DNA of 64,000 bases from Branchiostoma floridae. Taxonomy: Eukaryota; Chordata; Leptocardii; Amphioxiformes; Branchiostomatidae. A model generated the notes under the pieces. It was not told where the DNA came from, made no database searches, and saw only the letters and a program-made list of their open reading frames with translations. The translations under genes and the position numbers were made by a program. Positions 33,256 to 44,891 of this stretch are shown one piece after another (within the stretch, counting starts at the first letter, position 1; each line of letters begins with the position of its first letter). Location: assembly GCF_000003815.2 (NCBI RefSeq), contig NC_049981.1:28100878-28164877 (forward strand). Reading direction: 5' to 3'.

Positions 33256-35284
33256 CCTACATATAGGGACACAACACGAGGCCTTAACCGAAAATATAAG
33301 CTTCTCGGCGAAGGTAATTAGAGATCAGTCTAATTGAACATAAACACCCAAGTTCCACAAACCCGGAAGTTTCGCAAAACACACATTTAGTAAACTGGAA
33401 ACTTGGTCTCACTGGACAAAGTGAGACTCTTGAAAACAGAATCAGACACGAGGAATAAAAGAACCCATCTACGTCAGGGTTTTGCAAACAACCCTCATAG
33501 ACGTTTTGCAACTTATGATCCAATGCTCACCGAGTCATGTGTTCTATCTGTATGACATGACGTCACATAAGCAGCGGGTTGCTCGTTCCTTTACAGACTG
33601 GGCTTGGGCAGTCAAAAGTATGGATAAGTCCGATTTCGTGTTGGGAAGTACAGACCAGCTTTGATCCAGGATGACTTCTACATAGACGACGTGATATACA
33701 TGTACGAAGAGTTTGCCCCACATTATCTCAACATAAACAAACTCCTAAACCTGAACATTATAAATCATTTTTCTGTGTTAACGTTGTCAATTGCATTGTA
33801 TGATAAATAAGCTTTCCAATTAAACATGTTATGTAATGTGCATTGCAAATGAAAAAGAATAGTAAATACTAAAACTCAGACGAATTTCATATGTTGATCG
33901 TCACACAAAGTCATTGTCATGCACACAGCATATTATACCCGGTTGTGGCCGGTTATTACGGATGTGGGAGGTTATGACCGGATGTATGTGGTCGGTTGCA
34001 CCCGGCTGTGGCATTTATGGCCGGGCAAGGTTGCCACCAGCAACACCATTGTAGATTAGTTTCTCATACGCTCAACTGAGTCTTACATAGATTCATTAGA
34101 TTGGCAATTTGGAGGTTGTAAAGTTTCAATTTCCGTTCGTGCAGTGAACACGATGAGATTCCCTCTAAGATCCTGGTGATGAGTAGCTTTAATCTTCCCA
34201 AGTCAGCAGCGGTGTCGGCATAACAATGCAACATAGCCAGCCGCCTTAGTATGTGTTTGTGTTATGTGGGTATACATTAAGATAAATTAAAGTAAAGAGT
34301 GAATACATCAAACGCCTACTTAGACAGGAAGATTAAAACATGGCTGTGCCACAACTGCAGCACGGGCTTCATGACTATGTCTTGGAGATAGATAGAACCT
34401 TTTTCACCCACACAGTCTTTATTTATCTTCGATATCTTGTTAGGTATCATTGAAGCTGTGGATGGAGATATTTTGCCCCAAACCTTATCATATTTCAGGA
34501 AGGGTACAACGTCACGACGTCGTAAGCCCTGAGCCGATTCCTGCTAATGACGATGTTCATGTGGAAGATATTAGGCCATGCTGATTAGGTCCGCTTATCT
34601 TTATAGTTTAGGGACTCATTCATATATTGCTCCTAGTGGATCACAAAAAAGTACCGAGTCAAAAAGAAAACTGCTGCATGCATGAATATGTGTTCGTAGC
34701 GGCGAGAAATTCCCGTTTAACTAGCCCAAGAAATTACCAGGTAATTACCAGTAGCCGCTCGTAAGAGTAGCGCTGTACAGTCCTGGGTTCAGGATTACGG
34801 TAGCAGCGCGACAGTGCCTCTTTATTGCGGGGCGAGCTCGAGGCTAACTGTGGTTTGTAATTGCCATAGAAAAATATAGGCTGGGTGTCTAGAAGTTGTT
34901 GGCATATTTTTTACACAATGAAGAGTGAATGTGATCAACATAGAGTGAAAAGTATCACAATTTTTCCTGTTGTTTCATATGGAACATGACTATAAAAGGA
35001 GTCATTTTATATATAGGAAGCCCAAATGCATGAATGGAACATAAGAACATCGAACCACGGACTTTTCTGTGTCCTGTACACCACAGGGTTTCGAAAAGTT
35101 CTATGGCATCATCTGGTCATTGTGTTGGCTTTTTAAATCATTCACATGCACGTATTGAATGAAACCAGTCTTTTAACTAAAAAGTGTCAACGGTACCTTA
35201 AATTTAAGTCTAATATTGTGGCGCTTTGATAAATGATGTCCCTGCAGCTTATCATCTGGTAACAACCTCACACTTGAACTTCTA
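33256..35284. other. Intergenic, no recognisable gene
   Basis: A 60-codon frame at 33482-33664 has no family match I can make. 33945-34030 is a G/T-rich stretch repeating GTGGCCGGTTAT-like words. Nothing else is identified. Confidence 0.45.
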
Positions 35285-35525
35285 GTTCCAACAAGTTGGT
35301 ATCTCGGAGACTATGGTTCAATCCTGGGAAGGACATCTCGATTCGAGGTGCACCCGTCATTTGGAAAGGACATAGAACGGGAGTCCCGTGTTGGAGGAGG
35401 TGCCTCGAGTACGTTAAAGGGGTAGCAACTCCTCTCTGTAAAAGTACCGGACTGCTAATGATTCAGAAACAACAAGGAAACTTGCCACCCTATGTGCCTA
35501 CAGGGGTACTGACGAACGAATAAGT
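35285..35525 (+). repeat. SINE-like repeat with B-box
   Basis: A B-box (GGTTCAATCC, 35315-35324) is followed by GGACATAGAACGGGAGTCCC (35368-35387), similar to GGACGTTAAATGGAGGTCCC at 49801-49820, then GTACGTTAAAG against GCACGTTAAAG. This looks like the same SINE core with a different or less eroded head. The A-box is not clear. Confidence 0.6.
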
Positions 35526-35997
35526 TTTGATAATCTGCATTCGAGCGATTTTACAAGTGTAGTAAACGATCTTCTTTTGTACTACCCAAGCGGCTTTCAT
35601 GGCGACCCATTGACGCAAGGGACATGGCATTAATTGGATCGCACATCATTATATTTCTATCCAGGGTGTTTGAGAGAGGCGGAGGTTGCCGTGACAATGG
35701 ACAGTTCACACACTAATGATGAGTCGCAGATTGCTAGCCTTATCACATTGCCACTTTTATCAAGTTAATCATCAACCAAAAGTATGATTGAAAATGCGCA
35801 CATGATACTGCACAATGAGATGGGCGAGTACTCGACCCAGTTGTGTCTTCCTCAGATGACGTTTCACAGGATGTATGTGGACTCGCCTCTGTATTTTTTC
35901 TGTATATATATGTCTATATATTTGCAGTCAATGAAAGTAAAAGGCATTCACAAGAAAACTAACCCATGTTTTATGTCCATAAAGTTTGTTTACATAA

Positions 35998-36545
35998 CTA
36001 GAGTTCCACGACGACGGAAGTATCTTTAATATTTTCCATTGATTTATTGCACTCATTTGCATAAATTGTCTCTACCTAAATGGCACAAGTTGCTCAAATT
36101 ATGAATCTTAAGCTTAGCTTAGCTTAGCAAAGAAGGCGATTGTAGCATTTACTCATGAATGACAATGGTTTTCATGTCGTATAGTATTTCAAATAGGTTG
36201 TTAAGCTTTATCCTATACCTCTATTTTGTAATTTATGTAATAGCTGTTGCCATACATTGTATCATGTACAATCGTCGTGCAGTAAAGTTCTCTCTTTTAT
36301 CATGTATCGTCCAAATTGTATTTTCTTTGCATAATTAATATCTATCAACATTCGTCCCTTTCTCAGCTACATATGTGGCACGTTGGAGAGTCACATCATG
36401 GAATTTAATAAATCAATAAATTAATAAACTATCTTCACCAAGTATGCAAATTAGCTGGTGATTTGCAAAATTAGCGTCTAATTTTGTCTTCACGTAAGCC
36501 ATCTACATACAAAAATTATGATGATCCATCAAAACATTATTGAGT
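35998..36545 (-). repeat. Repeat family A, inverted copy
   Basis: Begins AACTAGAGTTCCACGACGAC. It contains TATGCAAAT-TAGCTGGTG-ATTTGCAAAAT near 36444 and the CATCTACATACAAAAATTAT block near 36500, all in the inverse order of the large copy at 53904-56310. Confidence 0.6.
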
Positions 36546-38641
36546 TAGCCATGTCAAAATCTAGAAACAAAAAATACTCAACCTATTTGATAGATTTTTT
36601 AAATGAATCTAAATAACGTCAGTTGTTTGATTAACTTTGTACATGTAGTGTACAGGCGTGTGTTGCTTGGGAAAGACAGGAGCTAAAGTAGCAAACATTT
36701 TACTTTCAACTCAAATGTGGTAAAAAATGTCTAATTTTGCCTTGGATTTAGATTGTTATTGCATTGTTTATAAGATGCATATGACATGTACAGTTTAGTT
36801 TTAATCAATGGTAGATTAAAATGTGAGATTACGTAAAGCGTGTGTTAGATATAGATGAATTTCCCTCAAACGTGCGTGGGTGCGATACCTTACTGAGTTG
36901 ATGCCGTTAACATCAAATTTCCCTATGATTGAATTTATCGTGTAGAAAGTTAATTTTCTGTCACCTTGTCAGCTCTTACTCAGATACATTAACTTAACGA
37001 TTTTAGACGAACAGGATGGAGACATAATTATGATTGCCAGGAAACTGGGTGCAGGTACTTAACATGATTATTGTACATCTTATTACAGGATGTCTTATGC
37101 CTTTTAGTAAGAATGGTTTCATCTACGTAACAGCAATGTACTTCAGTTGAATGGAGAGGCATCCTATAAACAATTAGTCTTTCAAGCACCAATTTTAAGC
37201 CTCAAAACGTACATATAACCTTCTAGCCTGAATTCACCATGCACATAATCGTATGCCATTTATTGGCTCAAGAAGTGAGAAGCTTGAAGAGGAAGGATCC
37301 TTGTGGCAATAGGTCGCGTATCTTTCAGTGCTTTAAAAGAGATCGTACAACTAATTGGCCGCATGTCGTACAACTAATTGGCCGCATGTCATTAGTGGCT
37401 AGAAAGAGGAATATTTCCATGGTTGCCAGTGTGTTATTCTAAGGCAAGGCGAAACCCTCACCATATTGTTGTGATTTCTGCCTGCAGCTCAAATGAACAC
37501 CACGACATCGGATCGACAGGATGCCGAGTTGAGTGACCGACAACAGTCGAGCTTTAGCCCCGAGCATATTGCACATCCAGGATGTGACATTTCTTTAATT
37601 CATACTAGATGAGTGTACAAATACATACTTAGCACCTAGTTTGATCTTAATATGGTCCTAATTTCGTGTAGGAACGTTAACACGACATTGATGATAGGGG
37701 AATATGCAAACCGCACTGCATGTAGGTGTTAGATCCCAACTGGTCATTCACCTGTTACGGAACAAGACCATGCATCTCATTTTCTGTAATCTGGTTTATG
37801 GCGTATGAGACCTATATCGATGGCGTTGTATGAGTCAACGCTTATAGTCACTATCGAGGATAGAAAAGAACATGTTTTATAAAGGTCCTCATCATCCGAT
37901 GTGTATAGTTCAGAGAGAAAACATTTTAATTGATGATTTCAACACCGTTGTATTGTTAGAGGAAACATCATTCTATGACTTTAAGAAGCAAGCGTTGTAT
38001 GTTGATGCCTGTTGGGGAGATGTGCAACAAGTGTAAAGGTGAACATGAGATAGACATCTTCCAAGCACATTTCAATCGTGGCAAAATGATGAACCCTGTT
38101 GTATGTTGTAAATAATAACACCATCTTCTGACTTAAAGAGCATGCCGTTGGTTTTAACGTCTGATCAGGAATGTGCAACAATTGTGTAGTTGCGATAGAT
38201 ATCTTCCTAGCACATTCAATCGTTGCAAGATAATAAAAACTCCGTCAGTTAATAATATGTTTTTTCAGCGTGCTGCACAGGCACGTGTTGCCTGCTCCGG
38301 AAGAAAACCAAACCACCTGTCACGACACATATACATGCCTGCTGGGCTGTACAATGTTGCTTTTTTCATCACGGGATTGTCTCTATACATTTGTGCCAAC
38401 CCAAAGATGACGAGGATGACCCAATTTTGTTAAGTATAGAGAAGGCGTATATACGCCTTTCCATCTCCTGCACCTGTTTCTACTTGTTTAGACGGGCCAA
38501 TTATCCTGAATATTACTGTCAATATCAGTGCTCAGTTATAAACTGGTAATATGCACGTCCGGCACGTTAATGAGGACGACGGGTGGGCTAGACATGTTTT
38601 TTTTCAACGTCTGAGTTTCTCATATGCATGGTACTTTATAG
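36546..38641. other. Intergenic, no recognisable gene
   Basis: Two copies of a 23-bp unit lie at 37344-37389. The segments 37975-38140 and 38140-38240 share CATTCAATCGTTGCAA/CATTTCAATCGTGGCAA phrases and may be a diverged tandem duplication. No coding frame is supported. Confidence 0.45.
37344..37389 (+). repeat. Two-copy 23-bp tandem repeat
   Basis: CGTACAACTAATTGGCCGCA followed by TGT occurs twice, back to back and without a difference. A simple recent duplication. Confidence 0.9.
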
Positions 38642-39352
38642 CCCTGTCACATCGCGCGTAAAATGGATCGGACGACGAGTCTACGAGCTCTAAATGACGT
38701 TTTCGGCAGTAATACGTCCGAATGATATTCGATCATTGCGATTTTTTTTTTAGCGTTGGCAATTTTACGGAGTTGCCCGATGCTCGCTGTGCCCCGAAAC
38801 TTCTTAACATCACAACACTAGTCGCCGGTGATCTTGGAGGTCGCAGAGCTTTGAGGTGTCGGGCGAGTAGAGATCATGGTCACAGCTCGGATGACGTACG
38901 CCCGTTTCGCCCAACTCATGTACGTTAGTTTGCAAATTCTAGACTTTCTTTAACCTATCGAGTAATTCTTACAATGTGGCTCCTGTGGTAGTATATGGGC
39001 TGGAACTATCACACAGTTCCTATTCTGCCCGAGTGGTCCATCAAATGGTTAAAAAGATTCACACAATTGCAACTAAGACATCAAAACTGATTGAACTGTT
39101 GCCTTTTTGTGACGAACGTTTTGTCTTACCTCGTCCGTGTGCAAGAGGTGGTGCCATGTCATGGCAGGCTCATTATCACCATCACGGGTAAGGGTATTCT
39201 TAGGCGATCGCCCAAACCTCGCCCAATGTGACAGGGCGGTTTTCAGGCGAGAAGTACGCCCGACCCTCTGTCGATTTAAAATTGACCGACCTTCCAGCGA
39301 TCACGAAGTACGCCTGCAGATCGTCGACAATGTGACAGTGGTACTAGCGATT
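38642..39352 (+). mobile_element. MITE family M, copy 2
   Basis: The left end is AGCCCTGTCACATCGCG, and CAATGTGACAGGGCGG (about 39222) and CAATGTGACAGT (about 39330) are inverse matches near the right end. Internal blocks GGACGACGAGTCT, CTCTAAATGA, CGGCAGTAATACG and ACGTACGCCCGTTTCG are shared with copy 1 in the opposite orientation. There is no transposase frame. The terminal CCCTGTCACA suggests a cut-and-paste element of unknown superfamily. Confidence 0.65.
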
Positions 39353-40469
39353 ATTCAAACCAAAGTTGCAGTAACGTAGACAAACACTTTAACACAGGTG
39401 GTTAGAATACTGGTATCAGTTGAAAAGTCAATGATCTATTACGAGATGACTTGAAGAAGATACAGGCCCGTGTCTCAGTTTTCATCTATCTTCAGGGCAT
39501 CCTGCCAGTACCACATCATACACGCAAATGTAAATGTTTCTGGCCTAGTATTAACAACAAGAATAAAAGTTACATTTGTCAACTAATTGGCACAGAATAT
39601 AGCAGTGGACAATGAAACTTCAAACGCTGATTCAAAATTTGCTAATTGTTGGCAAGTAAAAAATCGAGTAGGTAATACTGTTAGAATGGCATCGACTACC
39701 AGTCTAAGAGACGAACATCGCATGATCACAATTGTGAGGACGGTACTAATGAAGTTCTTGTTCTGATGATGGAGCTTTTAACACGTTATGAATATTAAGG
39801 AAAATAAGACGTTGCCATTGAGATGTGTTCGACAGCAAGAATAATGAGAAAGGAATTTTGTATACATTATTAGAAATACTATTTCTATATTTTTTAGTAT
39901 TTTTAAATTTTCGGCTTTGAATTATTTTATCAACCCACCACTTCTTCCAAAATTGTCCTTCAGCACCAGGCACTTAAGAGTTAATAGGCAATTTGAAAAG
40001 TTCAACACATCATTTGCTCCCTTGCCTTGTTATGGTTTGAGTAGCGTGGATGTGCGTCATTTCTTCTTATTCTCAAGTACCTTGCCTCGTCACAACTTGC
40101 TCCGTATTTATCCTATTCACGTGTACCCGTACTGAGTACTGTGCAAGAACGTGAACACCAGGCGAGTGCCGTCATATAGCTAAAGCTATATATATATATA
40201 TATATATATATATAGCTTTTGGACTCTTCCGTATGACATGTGTACCGGCAATCGCATTACATATCATAGGAACCTTTACATATATTGTAAAATGTACTTG
40301 TAGCCTTATGTTTGTCGGTTGCCTAGTAAGTGCGAAGGTAATTTGGTGGTGTTACTATTGAACACTAGGATACATTTTGTGGTTGTGTGTGTGTGGGGGG
40401 GGGGGGGGTCACTTTTACAAGGCCGGGCCGGACAGTTTCCATAGGCCTAGGAAATCTCTCTCTCTCTCT

Positions 40470-40511
<42 letters not shown>

Positions 40512-41429
40512 GTGCGATTGCACACATGTGTAGATCAGCATATCATAATAAACTATGTATGGATCGTGATGATATCTATCTGAGGTAAACGTACAAGGCC
40601 CCATTATAACTTTTCTTGGTGCTGCAGTAGAACCTGCGGTTTTTAAATCATTTGTGCTGGACATACTATGACCTTATTGTTTTATGACAGGTACGTTTTG
40701 ATGTCAGGGACAGGTCGTGTAGGTTTGAAATCCCATATAATGCCGTATTCTGCTGGATATGCTGGGCGTTTTTTGCTAAACATTTTAACGAAGGATTCCA
40801 TTGATTTGTTGACGAAGGATTCTAGCGATTTGGAGCATGCAGGAAGCTTGCACATTTCACAGAGATCCTGGATTGCTGGAGTTTTGTAGTAACACAAGAA
40901 GTGACTTAGAAATAGATCGACCACACTCTTCTTGCTGTAATGCCACCTTGCGGTGAGCGGTAGTACTCCTGTAGTAGATTACACCATGATGAAGACAGTT
41001 GAAAGCAGCCGAAACGTCAGTGAGAAAATTGAGTGTGGTTGAAAAAAAAACAACTTTACTCCCATAGCACATTGAATGGTTTATTAAAATAGTTTCTGTC
41101 AAAGTCTGTTCTTTTCTAATCATCCCGTCCACCGGACGATCTACTAGTATTTTGCCATAATAACACAGATATATATCTCTTCATCATACCAGATTCATTT
41201 TTCGTATGAAACAAAACAAATAAAGAGAGCACATTATACAAACTTACACACTGGTACTGGCACTTGGCACTGTGCATACTTCAAGCCACACGTATCAAGC
41301 TATCAATGAAGCTCCACTTTTTGAGTCTTAAACTTCAGAAGGTAGTGTTATTTTCCGATACATACCAATTTTAGCAAGTAATAAATGCATACTACATCGC
41401 GGTATACGATAAAGTACCCACTGGTCCCG
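39353..41429. other. Intergenic with microsatellites
   Basis: Holds an AT microsatellite flanked by inverted AGCTAT/ATAGCT (about 40184-40217), a GT-then-G run (about 40383-40408), a TC microsatellite (40455-40508), a family A remnant (40575-40690, with GTGCTGCAG and TGCTGGACATACTATGA) and GCCGAAACGTCAGTGAG near 41010. No gene. Confidence 0.6.
40455..40508 (+). repeat. TC microsatellite
   Basis: About 27 TC dinucleotides with one CCTTC interruption. The minus-strand Arg/Glu frame across it is low-complexity and not a gene. Confidence 0.95.
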
Positions 41430-41895
41430 CGGGCATCAAGAACATTCATTAACATACAACACAGAGTGGCTGTAACTAAACTCCGGATAAGTTGCCACAA
41501 GTTACATATCGAAACTGGAAGGCACAACCGCACTCCTCTGCAGCATAGAGTCTGCAAATTTTGTGATCTACAACAGGTAGAAGAAGAACAGCATTTTATA
41601 TTACACTGTAAATTGTACGATAATTGAATATATCAGAAAAGAGTTTCCGTATTTTGAACATCTTAATGTAACGGATAAAATTCTATTTTTGATGCGCCTA
41701 GATAAACCCTGTATATAAAACATTATTTGTTCCTATATCTGTACAAAGAAGCGAGAAGATGTCGACCATCCTGTTAGCTTAGTACCTTCAATTAGTTAAA
41801 TTGTACCTTGTTGTCCCTGCATATGTCTGTTATGTCTGTTATCAGTGACCTGTACCTAGCCCGTCGAGGCATGAATGTACAATAAAGGTCTTTCA
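41430..41895 (+). mobile_element. 5'-truncated LINE, same family as 8118-8640
   Basis: Sequence and order match the inverted copy at 8118-8640, including CCTGTACCTAGCCCGTCGAG and AATAAAGGTCTTTCA at the 3' end. The C-terminal Cys/His frame (41443-41627) reads CKFC...VEEEQHFILHCKLY and then stops, because 17 bases present in the other copy are missing here, which shifts the frame. A further in-frame stop follows. Non-functional. Confidence 0.8.
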
Positions 41896-43949
41896 ATCAT
41901 TATTCCGCTAGACCCCCTCCTCAGGTACTCCCCGCCAGTTACAAAATTGACTTGATGGGCGATAATAAAAACACGCGATCGTCCAATTATGTTTCTGTGA
42001 TATCTTGTAAACAACTGACCCCCTTGGTGTGCTTATTAACCCTCATTCATGCCGAAAATATTCTCGATAAAGGAATTAAGTGTCTGTATATAGAATAGGT
42101 ATGGAGAATGCCATGTTGTTTTACAAACACACATCACGTAATTTACCACAAGTGGAATTCTGCAAAACGCCGGCTGATCCTGTATTCATTGATACATAAT
42201 TCATTGGAACATAGTACCCTCTTTTGAAGTAAAGGACTTTTTTAAGGACTATTTGTCGACTCAAATGTTCTAGTCTTGGCGACAACGTTCTGCAAAGATG
42301 GAATCTTGGGTATGCATACATGTACCAACTATTGCTAGTTGATGTATCCAACAATCTATTTCATATGTATGCCTGGGGAATTGTTGAAATATGTATTATT
42401 TTTATTTCTCCTGGACATTCACGACATTTGAGCTCAAAATTAATCCACAGTTTTTTTACAGAATAAATTTGTACAGAACATATTGTATATTTTTATAATA
42501 AAATGCATCTATCATCACAATTACTTTTACTCTAAAGCACTTCGACAACTGCAACGTGTTAACTTACGACACTATTTTGAACGAATTATTTTTTTGGCAC
42601 AAGAAACCATATAAATTTGGCACTTTTATTCAAATGCAAAGTTAATTCGCCACAAAACAACGAAATGGTTTGTTTTCCACAATCATGGTTGTTGTTTTTC
42701 TTCTCCCGCCAACCATCAGACACTGACGTCTGCGTGTCTTCGCCAGTGTCATGGCTGATACAGTGTCGGCGGCTTGGAGTAAAAACAAACGGCGTCCTCA
42801 GAGAGATTGAGACACCAGCCCACCCCCACACCTGCATGTCTGTTTGCTGAAGGTTTTCGGCCTAAGAGATTTCTATATTGTATAGTTAAGGACCACAAGC
42901 TAAGGTGACAGATTTTGACGTGGAAAACATATATAGTATAGTGCAACAGAGAAATACGATAAAGGAAATTTTCTGAGTTCATTAAACAGCCCACAGAATA
43001 TTCAAAAACAAAACAGTTCTGTCTGCATATCGCCTTTTGACTGACGCCCGCCTTGAAATGCCATTGCAATCTGCGGATATCAAATGAGTGCAGACGGCTC
43101 ACCAAGAAAGATGGTTACGTCTGCGCCATGAGGCGCATGTACACACGAACTGGAGAAACTTTATAATCCAAATCATACAGTTTTGAAACTGACATATTCC
43201 CGCTTCACAGGCCGTACCTCACTGCCACTGAAATAAGACTTTCTACCTTGGCAGACTACAATAATTTTATACGCACTACTTAATGTACCTGTGCCCTGTG
43301 ATCTGGATAAAACTGGTTATTTATTTGATACCCTCGTCGATGCAAAGTCTAAATCTTCCTGACATTGTGGACCTTTTTTGTCGCTCATACCTTACCCGTC
43401 TTGGAATGCATTTTTTTTGCAATACTTGCTGAATTTTAACCGACAGTGTCTACATAGTAATGAGGTTGGATCGATTTGCCAAATAATAGTTACTCAATTA
43501 AGCAAATGGTATGCTTTTAGAAACGGTTAAACGTTTCAGACAGTATCGACTGTCGTCAGCGACTGGGCAAACATCTTGATTTACCAGCTTATAAGCTAAA
43601 TTCTTGAATTGGTTGGTAGTGTATACTTTCACGTCGCGTTCCTGTGTTACTCCGAGTGTGGACTCTAAAAGAGTTTGAGCACAAAATAAAAAATTGGACA
43701 TGTCACATGAAAAGCGTGTACTTAGGTGGATAACAAATTCCCTTTCATCGCTCCCAACTGATATGAAAATGATTTGGCATGAAAGCTTGTGTATTACTGG
43801 CATGAATAGGTAGGGATGTTTCGTGATCCGAGCCATGGTCGGACACGTACGTTTTTTCACTCACTGCTGCGGCTCAAAAGAGCCTCTTGCGGATAATGGC
43901 TAATTGCAGTTTGAACATCGTTTCGACTGTTGGATTTGGGTAACATTCT
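41896..43949. other. Intergenic, 3' of the receptor gene
   Basis: No recognisable gene. Minus-strand frames at 42749-43105 and 43498-43860 are open for about 120 codons but show no known motif and no supporting splice or conservation evidence. The true 3' UTR of the receptor gene may extend into the right part. Confidence 0.45.
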
Positions 43950-44001
43950 TTTATTGCCTAACGAACTAGCAAAACATCTCCAGATGTACTGTTTGTTTAT
44001 T
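43950..44001 (-). terminator. Candidate polyadenylation signals of the receptor gene
   Basis: Two AATAAA hexamers on the minus strand (43996-44001 and 43950-43955) lie 215-266 bp after the stop codon. Either could end the transcript; no transcript data are available. Confidence 0.4.
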
Positions 44002-44215
44002 GGATTTGTAGGCATAAAGTTGCATGTTTAATCCAACGGTAACGTTAATTGACGTGAGAGACTTTCGCATCCAGATAAGATTGCGAGTCATGCATTTCTG
44101 TTATTCTGACATAGTTTAGTGTATGCTATATCAGGTCAGTTGATATGGTATACCATAGATATCTGTTGTACCTCATACCCTACCCTTAAACGTCTTACGG
44201 CGTTATCGGGCGTAT

Positions 44216-44891
44216 TCACTTATTTGAATTACGGCGGTACTTCAGAATGGCTTTTCTGTTGACGCTCGCCTTGATCTTCAGTGAGATGTTCCCTCCCGTG
44301 ATCTCATTGTCAGATTTGCGCACTAGGGAGTCCCGAAACCGTTTGCGCAAGCTCTTGTTGAAGTACCCATATAGCAGCGGGTTCACACAGCTGTTTGAGA
44401 AGGCCAACCAATGGGCGAAAGGGTAGACATAATCGTGCAGTATGAGTTTCTTAGACCCTGTGAGCTTGCCGAAGTCTTCCACCATCCAGCAGGTGTAGAG
44501 CGGGATCCAGGACAGCGTGAACAGCACGATCACGATGACCAACATCTTCGTTACCTTGTTGAACCGCTGGGAGGCGTGCATGGTGTTGTTGGTGATCTTC
44601 CTCCGGCGGAGTGTGACAGCGACCATGAGATAGAGGCAGGCGGAGATGACGAGCGGTCCCAGGTAGCAGCAGGCCAGCAGGGCGGCACTGTAGGCCTGCC
44701 GCTGGGTGTAGGAAGGCCAGAACTCCAGACACACTTTGATGTCTCCCCCGGGGAGCATGTGGCTGATCTCCTCTCTAACGACGGCCTGGGGGACCATGAT
44801 GGAGATGGCTGACACCCACACGCCGGCCAGGATACAGGACCAGTACTTCACAGGAGCCTTGTTTTGGCTGGGGTGAATAACCAGTCTGTAT
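44216..44891 (-). CDS. Receptor coding exon 3 (TM4-TM7 and C-tail)
   Basis: 676 nt after acceptor GAATTCAG (intron bases TTCGAATTCAG). The first base completes Arg137. It encodes YRLVIHP, TM4-TM7, NPLLY and a 50-residue basic C-tail, and stops at 44218-44216. The apparent ATG upstream at 44908 lies in intron 2. Confidence 0.95.

Noticed and set aside
40455-40664. Minus-strand Arg/Glu-rich frame
   Set aside because: Translation of a TC microsatellite.
40985-41020. Hammerhead-ribozyme-like core (ATGATGA ... GCCGAAACGTC), as known from Penelope-like elements
   Set aside because: The invariant C of CTGATGA is A here and stem II pairs poorly; a related GGCCGAAACGTCAGC at 14838 also lacks the 5' core. 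At most a decayed relic.
44411-44812. 133-codon plus-strand frame opposite receptor exon 3
   Set aside because: Antisense shadow of a GC-rich coding exon; the minus frame has all the receptor hallmarks.
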